Positions 30,263 to 40,134 of a stretch of DNA of 64,000 nucleotides are shown piece by piece. The stretch lies in NCBI GenBank assembly GCA_002104905.1, contig MCFE01000283.1, positions 39,449 to 103,448 of the forward strand, in the 5' to 3' direction. The notes below the pieces were generated by a model. That model was not told the DNA's origin. It saw only the letters and a program-made list of their open reading frames with translations, and did no database searches. The first letter of the stretch is position 1. Each line of letters begins with the position of its first letter. This DNA is from Basidiobolus meristosporus CBS 931.73 (lineage: Eukaryota; Basidiobolomycota; Basidiobolomycetes; Basidiobolales; Basidiobolaceae). A program made the translations under genes and the position numbers.

Positions 30263-30841
30263 TCATTGAGTGTCTTCCATGGGCTCAGTATACTGTGAGT
30301 TCTGATTAGCACAGTCATCGACACATTGAACATCCTCCATGGGCTCAGTGTACTGTGCATCTTGGTTAGAGCATCCTTCAGCGCATTGGGTGTCCACTAC
30401 TGGTGTGGAGTATGTCTCATCTTGTGCTGGCTGAATTATAACAGTGGGGTAATTGGTGCCATCTTCTGAGTGTTCAGCATCCTTCTGTTTGGCGTACTCG
30501 GATGCGCTGGCTGAGCCTTCTACTTCGAGACTAGGGCCTGCTTGAAACTGAACATCGAGACTCTTGTCACTGTTGGCGTTGGCAGTGTTCAGATTGTCAT
30601 GCTTTCTGGTCACGGTGGTGAACACCTGACGCAACAATGGCACTTGGACGTTTGGCGTTTCAACAGTGGGCTGAACCTGGACTTGCTGGTAGCAGTTGCT
30701 TGCTTGGTCTGAGCATGAATACCTGCGATAACGGACTCTTCTATGCTCACGGTTGCATGATTCGGAGCATGGGACTGGAGCAGCAACGGCGGCTTGAAGA
30801 GAGGCAAGGCCCAAAATCAATGATACAATGAATGCACGCAT
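30263..30841 (-). CDS. Family B secreted Cys-rich repeat protein, 192 aa
   Basis: This is an intact single-exon gene. The signal peptide is residues 1-20 (MRAFIVSLILGLASLQAAVA). The mature N-terminus has four Cys (25, 29, 43, 50) around an Arg/Tyr-rich segment (RRVRYRRYSC). The middle holds VPLLRQVFTTVTRKHDNLN and AGPSLEVEGSASASEYAKQK. The C-terminus (149-192) is two 20-aa repeats of the form [VE]D-x-QC-x3-C-x2-Q-x2-QYTEPM plus a partial third (EDTQ), adding four Cys. A TATATA box is at 30883-30888, about 45 bp upstream of ATG. The gene lies tail-to-tail with the A genes to its left and head-to-tail with C. No known domain. An extracellular structural or host-facing role is inference. Confidence 0.88.
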   Translation of the reverse strand: MRAFIVSLILGLASLQAAVAAPVPCSESCNREHRRVRYRRYSCSDQASNCYQQVQVQPTVETPNVQVPLLRQVFTTVTRKHDNLNTANANSDKSLDVQFQAGPSLEVEGSASASEYAKQKDAEHSEDGTNYPTVIIQPAQDETYSTPVVDTQCAEGCSNQDAQYTEPMEDVQCVDDCANQNSQYTEPMEDTQ

Positions 30842-31176
30842 CTTTGAGAACTACTGAGTTCATTGCCAAGTACACTCGGGAATATATAGCATGGGAACCA
30901 GTATAACATGGTTACAACGTTGATGGTAGCAATAGTTAGTTAACTTGGATGAACTCACACTTTGTCAGATTGAAAATTAGCATTCGCTCTACCATCATCG
31001 GCTCAATCGCATTGATATCGCGTAGATTATATGGTTACAGCACGATAAATACACTGATAAATACACCAATATATACGCATATGCTTTTGACAAAATTTCA
31101 GCTTTGGTGTGGTAATTCACGAAGCACGGCTGATGATGTTTCATATTAATATAAGGTGGCCAAATGAAATGTTTAT

Positions 31177-31731
31177 TTAATCAATGTATCGATTCCCACT
31201 GAAATATCTGATCTTGAAGAACTTATGTGCCGACCTCTTGTACTTCTTCTGGCCTCCACCATAGCCACGGGTGACTGGCTGAGTGATAATGATCCGGGGC
31301 TGTTGCTGCTTAGGCTGATAGAGGGTTTGGTCGATAACCTGCGCTTGGTCAAACTGATTAGAGTTCGACAGAGCATCAGCATCACTGGATGAGTGAGCGT
31401 TCACTCTGTCCAACAAGGCCTGTCTTGGTTGCATATCGGCTATATTGAAGTTGGGCATGTTGTAGGATGACTCTGGCTGAGTTGTAGTGCCATCCATTGA
31501 GTCCGCACCTTCGCCTTCATCTTCGCCCTCATTCTCATCCATATAGCTATCACCCTCATCCTGTTCCGGCTGATAGTCATATGCAGGCGATTGAGTTTCT
31601 TGGTAGCAAGGACTTATTTGCTCCCCGCACAAGTTGTTCTCGTTGCTAACCTGAGAAGAGGTATCTTCTGTGGCGGGTAATGCATGGATAGATGCAAAGT
31701 GCAGAGCGAACAAAGCGAGAGTAAGCTGCAT
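31177..31731 (-). CDS. Family C secreted protein, 184 aa
   Basis: This is an intact gene. The signal peptide is residues 1-17 (MQLTLALFALHFASIHA). Two Cys lie at 35 and 42. A long acidic region at about 55-85 (DEGDSYMDENEGEDEGEG) is followed by the core at 120-140 (ALSNSNQFDQ then DQTLYQP), the same motif as family A. A Gln/Ile patch (KQQQPRIIITQP) and a basic aromatic tail (QKKYKRSAHKFFKIRYFSGN) complete it. A TATAAA (minus strand) is at 31768-31773, about 40 bp upstream of ATG. Its overall acidic-core-basic plan is like family A although the flanking sequences are unrelated. Function is unknown. Confidence 0.88.
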   Translation of the reverse strand: MQLTLALFALHFASIHALPATEDTSSQVSNENNLCGEQISPCYQETQSPAYDYQPEQDEGDSYMDENEGEDEGEGADSMDGTTTQPESSYNMPNFNIADMQPRQALLDRVNAHSSSDADALSNSNQFDQAQVIDQTLYQPKQQQPRIIITQPVTRGYGGGQKKYKRSAHKFFKIRYFSGNRYID

Positions 31732-31918
31732 TTTGATGAATAGCGTAAAACTAGTCGTAAGCTCACTTTATAGTGGTATTTGGCGTAGTCTATTATACTG
31801 CATCCTATATCTGACTCACTTGAAGCCATGAATTCACATGCCATGTCCAGCCGTGGTTGACTTTCCACTAAGTACTTGTGAAGATATGGGCTCATATGGA
31901 TAATCGAGATTTATTGAA

Positions 31919-32070
31919 TTAAGTGCAGTTATCGGTACATTAAGTGTCCTCCATAAAGTCTGCAGTCGGTGAGTCCTGCTAAGCACAATCATTACAACAC
32001 TGAGCATATTCCGTGGGCTCAGTGTATTGAAGCAGCAACGACGGCCAAAAGAAAAAGTAGCTACGTCATT
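31919..32070 (-). pseudogene. Family B-prime relic
   Basis: Short minus-strand homology to the C-terminal repeat region of family B (gtgtcctccataaagtctgc, tccgtgggctcagtgtatt) is joined directly to a piece of the signal-peptide region (agcagcaacgacggcc). Most of the gene is deleted. An equivalent relic occupies the same place at 39500-39790. Confidence 0.65.
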
Positions 32071-32370
32071 GAGCATTTGGAAAGCCATATGTTAATAGTC
32101 GCAGTGATAAATTCACATTAATACCCTAAGCAACCACTATTCCTATGAATCTACAATTTGAAATCAACGCAAATCTAGGTTCATGTATCGACTTGAAGTT
32201 CATCTGCGGCGTTAGAGATCCCTTGGATAGAGGCGCTGTATCATCTTGTGGTGGTTGATGCAATGCTTGATGCTAAATCGTTAATCTAGCTCAGTATGCT
32301 ACCGAATGATGACTGGTAAAATATGAATTCATTCATAATCCCATAATACGCATTAAAATAGCTACAGGTC

Positions 32371-32494
32371 GCTATATAACCCGAGCAGGTTACAATTCTA
32401 CGACTATGAAATCAAGAACTACGTAAGAACGAAGCCATTCCTGTGTGCTCACCTCAAGCCATAGCTTGAAAAGGCGTAGTATGAGTCATTTTGG
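32371..32494 (+). promoter_or_regulatory. Conserved array spacer element, copy 2
   Basis: It contains, in order, a TATA box (gctatataac, 32371), ATGAAATCAAGAACTAC at about 32405, a GTAAGAAC that looks like a splice donor, CTCACCTCAAG, and CATAG/GCGTAG acceptor-like sites, then tatgagtcattttgg. The order is conserved in four units. It could be a short spliced transcript or the promoter and leader of a lost gene. Confidence 0.4.
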
Positions 32495-32783
32495 TTTGTC
32501 TCTTCACAACTGCTAATGTCATTCCCAAATCGTGCGGCAGCGCAGAATTGAAGAATGTTTATTTATTTTTCTTCATGTACTGAAGTGATTGGTCGCCGGA
32601 ATTACGGTGTTAATCAGCACCTATTCACTGATCATTACAATGAAAGTGAAATGCTGATTAACTTTACTCACCTTTGCTTCATAATTTAGTAAGCTGGGTT
32701 TGGTAGCTGATGATCGCTGATGAATCTAGCAAACCATACATAAAAGCAACTGTTTGCCTTCCACTGCGTCATCAAGAGCCAAC

Positions 32784-33236
32784 ATGCAACGCACTTTCCG
32801 CATTCTATCCGCCTCGGTATTCCTATTCGGTGTATCTTCTGCGTCGCCCATTACAACGTATGACAACCAGCAAATAGAACAGTATCCGTACTTCGACCAG
32901 GGTATCCAAGCGGACTTTGGTGGCAACACCGACAATGAACCGTCAATGTCATACACTCCAACATACTATCAACTAGAGTCCCCAAACGCCTATCCATTGC
33001 TAGACAACGCTCAGACGAATTCCGCACAGAACGCTCAGGCACTTTCCAACCAGAATCAGTACGACCAGGTGCAGCAAGTAGATCAGACATTGTACCAACC
33101 ATCTGCACCGACATATATGCAATCAATTACTCCCGACGAGGATGACACTGAAGACTCGAGTGACGACGACGATCAGCCATCGTGTAAACGTTGTCAACGA
33201 CGCTACCGTAGACGTGGATACAGCGGCCGCTTTTGA
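32784..33236 (+). CDS. Family A secreted protein, 150 aa
   Basis: Intact. It differs from the 144-aa copies by a 6-residue insertion just after the signal peptide region (EQYPYFDQG). The signal peptide ends at SSA. The core reads ALSNQNQYDQ then DQTLYQP, the acidic stretch is DEDDTEDSSDDDDQ and the tail CKRCQRRYRRRGYSGRF. A cataaaag box is 38-45 bp upstream. AATAAA occurs at about 33275. Confidence 0.85.
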   Translation: MQRTFRILSASVFLFGVSSASPITTYDNQQIEQYPYFDQGIQADFGGNTDNEPSMSYTPTYYQLESPNAYPLLDNAQTNSAQNAQALSNQNQYDQVQQVDQTLYQPSAPTYMQSITPDEDDTEDSSDDDDQPSCKRCQRRYRRRGYSGRF

Positions 33237-33662
33237 TTCAATCGGGTCATGATAACACTAGTTTGGCATTCAAAATAAATCCTATAAAATAATCGCTACT
33301 TCTGTAAGCTATCCAACACACACATTACACCAACTGACATCAGAGGAGACGTGACCACAGGGATGTGTGGAATGAGCAATGCCTCCTCACATGAAACATT
33401 TTGGTTTAGTACCCTCCAATTTGCGAGCAATATTGAATAAACTAAAATGGAATAATGGCAAGCAGTCGTGGTGAGCAATAAATGGATGATGGTATAGGTA
33501 ATGAAATACGTAGATCGATGATACATAGGCTCAATTGGCTGTGGATTGTTTTTATTGATGATTGGCCGCATAGAATAGCTATCAACTGAGCTTCGGCTGC
33601 TGATGATTGTTGATAAAAACAAAAGCAACTTTTTGTATTCCAGTATGTAACTAAGTGCCAAT

Positions 33663-34025
33663 ATGCGACGTAATTTCCGAATTTTATCCACGCATTTTGT
33701 CCACATTGGTATTTCTATTCGGTGTATCCTATGCATTGCCCATTGCTACATATGGCAATCAATAAGTAAACCAGAGTGTCCAAGTGGACTATGAGACTGA
33801 ATAATCGATGCCATATGCGCCGGCAGGTTACCAGCTGGAGTCCCCGATCACCTATCCCTAGTTGAACAATGTTGAAACTAATTCCGTACAGAATGCTCGG
33901 GCACTTTCCAACCATCTACGTCGACATTTGTACAATCATTTACCCCAGACGAGGATGAAAACCAAGACTTGGGTAACCACGATGATCAGCCATCGTGTAG
34001 ACGTAGATACAGAGACTGCTATTGA
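33663..34025 (+). pseudogene. Family A-prime pseudogene
   Basis: The signal peptide region has an internal duplication (ttttatccacgcattttgtc), the TAA in ggcaatcaataag is present, and so is the 49-bp core deletion between CCAACCA repeats. The tail (cgtagatacagagactgct) is of the RYRD type seen in A-prime at 27051 and in the chimeric A at 36758. Confidence 0.85.
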
Positions 34026-34774
34026 TGAGAACAGGTTGTTGGTATTTCTACATTTTATTACTTACATGTAATCGATGTCACACCAGTTTCCCTATTTATG
34101 TAGACTATCAAGTACACACAATTATTGTGTAAATAAGCTTTCAAATATGAACACTGGAAAAAAAGATACATAAGAGATGTGCCCACAGGGATGGGTGGAA
34201 CAAGGGCGAGTATCAACAGAGATCGAAGTAAGGGAAAGAGCCGATCAAGCACCAATTTTCTCAATTACAATAAGAATCATTTGTCTGTAGTGCATATTAG
34301 TTATGTGCTGGTAATGGTAGTAAGCAATAGTTGGGCTTTGGTATTTTCTCACTCTGCTGGTACCAGTGAGTATAAGTCAAAAGCACCTGACTATTGGATT
34401 TGACACACACCGAATTCTCCTTATTTATCATGTATCCTACCCTCTATAATAGCGGACTCATGTTAGAACTTCTTGGAATGGTGATATGCTCAAGGAGACC
34501 CGATTTCCATATTGACTAAACCCACATAAAACCTATTGAATAAGCTACCCATGACCTTCAAGCAGTACTTCAAGACGTTTCTTACCCTTTTCCTGGATTG
34601 GTCACTGGACTTCGGGTTATCAGAGGGAAATGCGGAAATTGGCATGGTGTTGAGTTAGTAAAATACCCTTATTTTCTTGATGGTAACGGCTATATTTCTG
34701 CTATCCCATACGAGGCGAAAAATAACATGAATAATGAAATTTTATTGGATTTGGGCTCAAGTGCAGTCGTTGGT
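34026..34774. other. Array spacer A-prime to B, long form
   Basis: This is the fullest version of this spacer, including a block (34235-34460) also present at 37340-37560 and partly at 27630 and 41660, with words such as gtgctggtaatggtagt and ttctccttatttatcatg. Short frames in it are not conserved. No gene is seen. Confidence 0.5.
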
Positions 34775-35353
34775 TCATTGAGTGTCTTCCATGGGCTCAG
34801 TATACTGTGGGTCCTGATTAGCACAGTTATCACCACATTGAACATCTACCATGGGCTCAGTGTACTGTGTATCTTGGTCAGAGCATCCTTCGATGCATTG
34901 GGTGTCCACTACTGGTGTGGAGTATGTCTCATCTTCTGCAGGCTGAATTATAACAGTAGGGTAGTCAGAGCCATCGTCTGAGTGCTCAGCACCCTTCTGT
35001 TTGGCATACTCGGATGCGCTGGCTGAACCTTCTACTTCGAGGCTAGGGCCTGCTTGAAACTGAACATCGAGACTCTTGTCACTGTTGGCGTTGGCAGTGT
35101 TCAGATTGTCATGCTTTCTGGTCACGGTGGTGAACACCTGACGCAACAGTGGCACTTGAACGTTTGACGTTTCAACAGTGGGCTGAACCTGGGATTGCTG
35201 GTAGCAGTTGCTTTCTTGGTCCGAGCATGAATACCTGCGATAACGGACTCTTCTATGCTCACGGTTGCATGATTCGGAGCATGGGACTGGAGCAGCAACG
35301 GCGGCTTGAAGAGAGGTAAGGCCCAAGATCAATGAAACAATGAATGCACGCAT
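34775..35353 (-). CDS. Family B secreted protein, 192 aa
   Basis: Intact. It differs from the 30263 copy at scattered residues (for example GLTSLQ in the signal peptide, SDQESN, QSQVQP). It has eight Cys and both C-terminal repeats (CIEGCSDQDTQYTEPM, CGDNCANQDPQYTEPM). A TATATA box is at 35395-35400. Confidence 0.88.
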   Translation of the reverse strand: MRAFIVSLILGLTSLQAAVAAPVPCSESCNREHRRVRYRRYSCSDQESNCYQQSQVQPTVETSNVQVPLLRQVFTTVTRKHDNLNTANANSDKSLDVQFQAGPSLEVEGSASASEYAKQKGAEHSDDGSDYPTVIIQPAEDETYSTPVVDTQCIEGCSDQDTQYTEPMVDVQCGDNCANQDPQYTEPMEDTQ

Positions 35354-35609
35354 CTTTGAGAACTACTGAGTTCATTGCTGAATTCACTCTGGAATATATA
35401 GCATGGGAGCCAGTATAATATGGTTTTAACATTGATGGCAGCAATAGTTAGTTAACTTTGATCAGATTGAAAATTTGCATTCTGTCTACCATCATCGCGT
35501 AGTTTGCATGATTACAGGAGGATAAATACACTGATAAATACACCAATAAATGCACATATGCTTTTGATATTCCAGCTGTAGTATAGTGATTTACGAATCA
35601 ATGCTGATG

Positions 35610-36060
35610 TTTCATTTTAATATAAGGTGGTCAAGTGAAATGATGTTCATTGTGTCTATTTCCACTATAATATCCGAGCCGATCTCTTGTATTCCTTTCA
35701 GTATCTTGATCAGCGCATCCTTCAACGCATTGGGTGTCTACTACTGGTGTAGTGTATGTCTCATCTTGTGCAGGCTAAGTCACAACAATGGGAAATTAGA
35801 GTCATCGTCTGATTGCTCAGCACTCTTCAGTTTGGCGTACTCGGATGCGCTGGCTGAACCTTCTACTTCGAGGCTAGGGCCAGCTTGGTATTAAGACTCT
35901 TTTCCCTATCAGCGTTAGCAGTGCTCAGATTGCCATGTTTTTTGGTAACAGTGGTGAACACTTGACATAATAATGGCACTTGGACATTCGACGTTTCAAC
36001 AGTATGCAGAACTTGGACTTGCTGTTAACAGTCACTTGCTCGGTCGGGGCATTAGAAACT
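35610..36060 (-). pseudogene. Family C 3' stub joined to family B-prime relic
   Basis: At 35610-35700 the sequence resembles only the 3' end of a family C gene (tgtctatttccactataata…gatctcttgtattcc). It then switches, at about 35700, to family B homology running to 36060 (ggcgtactcggatgcgctgg, gtggtgaacacttgac). That frame has stops (aggctaagtc). So in this unit C was deleted together with the 3' end of B-prime. No intact C exists between 31731 and 38741. Confidence 0.7.
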
Positions 36061-36340
36061 AGCAGTTGAAGTGCTGTGATAAATACACATTAATACCCTT
36101 AACAATCACTATTCTTACGGCTCTTCAGTTTCAGATCAACACAACTCGAAGATTCGTCTGCTACACTGGAAGATCACTTGGACAGAGGTGATGGTGAGTC
36201 ACATTTTTGCTAAGCTAAGCTGATTGGTGCAATGCATAATGCTACATCGTAAATTCAACTCAGTATACTATCGACTGAAGGCTGGTGAAGATATTAATTC
36301 AGTCATGATCCCATAACACTCACAAAGATTGTTACAGGTT

Positions 36341-36464
36341 GTTATATAACCAGAGTAGCCTAGCGTTCTACGACTATGAAATCAAGAACTACGTAAGAAT
36401 GAAGCCATTCCTGTGTGCTCACTTCAAGCCATAGCTTGAAAAGGCGTAGTATGAGTCATTTTGG
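36341..36464 (+). promoter_or_regulatory. Conserved array spacer element, copy 3
   Basis: Same order as copy 2: gttatataaccagag, then ATGAAATCAAGAACTAC, GTAAGAATG, CTCACTTCAAG and CATAG, GCGTAG, tatgagtcattttgg. Splicing from GTAAG to CATAG would leave a short open frame that differs between units after the acceptor, so coding capacity is doubtful. Confidence 0.4.
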
Positions 36465-36757
36465 CGAGTCCCTTCGCTACCGTGTTTGTCATTCCAAAGT
36501 GGTATGCCAAGCCCAGAATTGAAGACGAATGTTTATTTATTTTTCTTGATGTACTGAAGTGATTGGTCGCTTGGATTACGGTGTTAATCAGCTTTTACTC
36601 ATCGATCATTACAATGAAAATGAAATGCTGATTAACTTTACTCACCTTTGCTTCATAATTTAGTAAACTGGGTTTGGTTGCTGATGATCGCTGATGAATC
36701 TAGCAAACTATACATAAAAGAAACTGTTTGCCTTCCAGTGTGTCATCAAGAGCCAAC

Positions 36758-37192
36758 ATGCAACGCACTTTCCGCATTCTATCCGCCTTAGTATTCCTAT
36801 TCGGTGTATCTTATGCATCGCCCATTACAACGTACGGCAACCAGCAAATAGACCAGGGCATCCCAGTGGACTTTGGTGGCAACACCGACAATGAACCATC
36901 AATGTCATACACTCCAACATACTATCAACTAGAGTCCCCAAACGCCTATCCATTGTTGGACAATGTGAAGACGAATTCCGCACAGAACGCTCAGGCACTT
37001 TCCAACCAGAATCAGTACGACCAGGTGCAGCAAGTAGATCAAACATTGTACCAACCATCTGCGCCGACATTTGTGCAATCGTTTACTCCCGACGAGGATG
37101 ACGCTGAAGACTCGAGTGACGACGACGATCAGCCATCGTGTAAACGTTGTCAACGACGCTACCGTAGACGTAGATACAGAGACAGCTATTGA
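36758..37192 (+). CDS. Family A secreted protein, 144 aa, A/A-prime chimera
   Basis: Intact frame with the A-type start, signal peptide (…FGVSYA), core (ALSNQNQYDQ, DQTLYQP) and acidic stretch. The last codons (RRYRRRRYRDSY) and the downstream sequence (tgatatgaataggtttaata) match the A-prime copy at 27051 rather than other A genes, and no separate A-prime follows. The gene therefore looks like the product of recombination between A and A-prime that removed the spacer. A cataaaag box is present upstream. Confidence 0.85.
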   Translation: MQRTFRILSALVFLFGVSYASPITTYGNQQIDQGIPVDFGGNTDNEPSMSYTPTYYQLESPNAYPLLDNVKTNSAQNAQALSNQNQYDQVQQVDQTLYQPSAPTFVQSFTPDEDDAEDSSDDDDQPSCKRCQRRYRRRRYRDSY

Positions 37193-37829
37193 TATGAATA
37201 GGTTTAATAAATAAGATAATGCAATATATAACCGACATCACTCCATCTTCCGACAATTAACACTAGGAAAAAATCACAAAAGAGACATGACCACAGGGAT
37301 AGGTGGAACAATGGCGAGTATCAACAGATGTTGAAGTAAGGGAAAGAGCCGATCAAGCACCAATTTTCACAATTACAATAAGAATGCATATTAGTTATGT
37401 GCTGGTAATGGTAGTGAGCAATAATTGGGCTTTGGTATTTCCTCACTCTGCTGATACCAATAAGTATGAGTCAAAAGTTCCAGATTATTGGATTTGACAC
37501 GCTCCGAGTTCTCCTTACATTATCATGTATTCTACCCTCTATAATAGCTGACTCTAGCTTGGAATGGCGATACACTCAAGGAGACCCGATTTGCATATTG
37601 ACTAAACCCATAAAAAACTTATTGAATAAGCTACCCATTACCTTCCAGCAGTACTTCAAGACGTTTCTTACCCTTCTCCTGGATTAGTCGCTGGACTTTG
37701 GGTCATCAGTTTGTCAAATACCCTTGTTTTCATGATGGTAACGACTATATTTCTGTTATCACGTAAAAGGCGAAAAACAAAATGAATAATGGAACTTTAT
37801 TGGATTTATGCTCAAGTGCAGTCGCTGGG
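37193..37829. other. Array spacer A to B
   Basis: Same spacer as 34026-34774 with small deletions; it includes the B 3' untranslated region at its right end. Nothing coding is conserved. Confidence 0.5.
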
Positions 37830-38408
37830 TCATTGAGTGTCTTCCATGGACTCAGTATACTGTGAGTCCTGATTATCACAGTTGTCGCCACATTGAACAT
37901 CTTCCATGGGCTCAGAGTACTGTGTATCTTGGTCAGAGCATCCTTCGATGCATTGGGTGTCCACTACTGGTGTGGAGTATGTCTCATCTTGTGCAGGCTG
38001 AATTATAACAGTGGGGTAACCAGAGCCATCTTCGGAGTGCTCAGCACCCTTCTGTTTGGCATACTCTGATGCGCTGGCTGAACCTTCTACATCGAGGCTA
38101 GGGCCTGCCTGAAACTGAGCATCGAGACTCTTGTCACTGTTGGTGTTGGCAGTGTTCAGATTGTCATGCTTTCTGGTCACGGTGGTGAACACCTGACGCA
38201 ACAATGGCACTTGGACGTTTGGCGTTTCAACAGTGGGCTGAACCTGGACTTGCTGGTAGCAGTCGCTCGCTTGGTCCGAGCATGAATACCTGCGATAACG
38301 GACTCTTCTATGCTCACGGTTGCATGATTCAGAGCATGGGACTGGAGCAGCAACGGCGGCTTGAAGAGAGGCAAGGCCCAAGATCAAGGATACAATGAAT
38401 GTACGCAT
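37830..38408 (-). CDS. Family B secreted protein, 192 aa
   Basis: Intact. It starts MRTFIVS where the others have MRAFIVS. The eight-Cys pattern is complete and the repeats read CIEGCSDQDTQYSEPM and CGDNCDNQDSQYTESM, so the YTEPM repeat ends are slightly diverged. A TATATA box is at 38449-38454. Confidence 0.88.
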   Translation of the reverse strand: MRTFIVSLILGLASLQAAVAAPVPCSESCNREHRRVRYRRYSCSDQASDCYQQVQVQPTVETPNVQVPLLRQVFTTVTRKHDNLNTANTNSDKSLDAQFQAGPSLDVEGSASASEYAKQKGAEHSEDGSGYPTVIIQPAQDETYSTPVVDTQCIEGCSDQDTQYSEPMEDVQCGDNCDNQDSQYTESMEDTQ

Positions 38409-38740
38409 CTGTAAGAACTACTGAGTTCATTGCCAAGTACACTCGGGAATATATAGCATGGGAACCAGTATAACATGGTTACAACGTTGATGGTAGCAAT
38501 AGTTAGTTAACTTGGATGAACTCACACTTTGTCAGATTGAAAATTAGCATTCGCTCTACCATCATCGGCTCAATCGCATTGATATCGCGTACTTTATTTG
38601 GTTACAGCACGATAAATACACTGATAAATACACCAATATATACGCATATGCTTTTGATATTTCAGCAGTAGTGTGGTAATTCACGAACCACAGCTGATGA
38701 TGTTTCATATCAATATTAGGTGACCAAATGAAATGTTTAT

Positions 38741-39295
38741 TTATTCAATGTATCGATTCCCACTGAAATATCTGATCTTGAAGTACTTATGTGCCGACCT
38801 CTTGTACTTCTTCTGGCCTCCACCATAGCTACGGGTGGCTGGCTGAGTGATAATGATCTGAGGCTGTTGCTGCTTAGGCTGATAGAGGGTTTGGTCGATA
38901 ACCTGCGCTTGGTCAAACTGATCAGAGTTCGACAGAGCATCAGCATCACTGGATGAATGAGCGTTCACTCTGTCCAACAAGGCCTGTCTTGGTTGCAGGT
39001 CGGCTATATTGAAGTTGGGCATCTCGTAGGATGATTCTGGCTGAGTTGTAGTGCCATCCATTGAGTCCACACCTTCGCCTTCATCTTCACCCCCATTCTC
39101 ATCCATATAGTGATCACCCTCGTCCTGTTCCGGCTGATAGTCATCTGCAGGTGATTGAGTTTCTGGGTAGCAAGGACTTACTTGCTCCCCGCACAAATTG
39201 TCACCGTAGCTCACCTGAGAAGAGGTATCTTCTGTGGCAGGGAATGCATGGATATAAGCAAAGTACAAAGCGAGTAAAGTGAGAGTAAGCTGCAT
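38741..39295 (-). CDS. Family C secreted protein, 184 aa
   Basis: Intact. The signal peptide is MQLTLTLLALYFAYIHA and two Cys follow (LCGEQVSPC). The acidic region has DHYMDENGGEDEGEG, the core ALSNSDQFDQ and DQTLYQP, and the tail KKYKRSAHKYFKIRYFSGN ends …RYIE. A TATAAA (minus) is at 39331-39336. It is about 330 bp upstream of the family B start, in the same orientation. Confidence 0.88.
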   Translation of the reverse strand: MQLTLTLLALYFAYIHAFPATEDTSSQVSYGDNLCGEQVSPCYPETQSPADDYQPEQDEGDHYMDENGGEDEGEGVDSMDGTTTQPESSYEMPNFNIADLQPRQALLDRVNAHSSSDADALSNSDQFDQAQVIDQTLYQPKQQQPQIIITQPATRSYGGGQKKYKRSAHKYFKIRYFSGNRYIE

Positions 39296-39499
39296 TTTGA
39301 TGAATATCGTAAAACCAGTCGTAAGCTCACTTTATAGTGGTATTTGACATAGTCTACTATACTACACCCTGTATCAGACTCACTTGAGGCCAGGAATTCA
39401 CATGCTATGTCCTGCTTTTGTTGCCCATCAACTAACTACCTGGTTTAGCTATTAGCAATCAAGTTAGATTGGCGTTAAGAGCAAATGATATGGATAATC

Positions 39500-39790
39500 G
39501 AGATTTATTGAATTAAGTGCAGTTGTCGGTACGTTGAGTGTCGTCCATAAAGTCAGCATACAGTAAGTCCTGATTAGCACAGTCATTGCCAAACTGAGCA
39601 ACTTCCATGGGCTCAGTGTTTTGTATATCCTGATCAACGCATCCTTCAACGTACAATCGTACTTGGGCATTCGAAGTCTCTACAGTTGGCAGAACTCGGG
39701 CCTGCTGGTGGCAGTTACTTGCTCAATCGGAGCATGACGAACTACGATAATGATTTGGAGCGTGGAATTGGAGCAACAACGATGGCCAAA
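39500..39790 (-). pseudogene. Family B-prime relic, internally deleted
   Basis: C-terminal repeat sequence (cttccatgggctcagtgttt, gatcaacgcatccttcaac) jumps directly to the N-terminal half (acttgggcattcgaagtctc, ggagcatgacgaactacgat). The middle of the gene and the signal peptide are missing. It corresponds in position to 31919-32070. Confidence 0.7.
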
Positions 39791-40134
39791 AGAAAAAGTA
39801 GCTACATCATTGAAGATTTGGAAAGCCACATGCTGATAGTCATAGTGATAGGTACACATTAATACCCTTAGCGATCACTATCCCTATGAATCTACGATCT
39901 CAAATCAACGCAACTCTAGGTTCATCTGCTGCAATAGAGATCGCTTGGATAGAGGTGATATATGAAGCCAGCAAAGTGATGGCGAGTTACATTTTTGCTA
40001 AGCGGACTTGAGGTGGTCGAAGCAATGCATAATGCTAAATCGTAAATATAGTTCAGTATACTATCGACTGATGGCCGGTGAAGATGTTAATTCGTTCATA
40101 ATCCCAACATACTCATAAAAATAGCTGCAGGGTA

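Noticed and set aside
30610-30831. Open frames antisense to family B genes (also at 38177-38398 and 42427-42648)
   Set aside because: They are mirror frames of a conserved coding sequence. Conservation is explained by family B, which has the signal peptide and Cys pattern.
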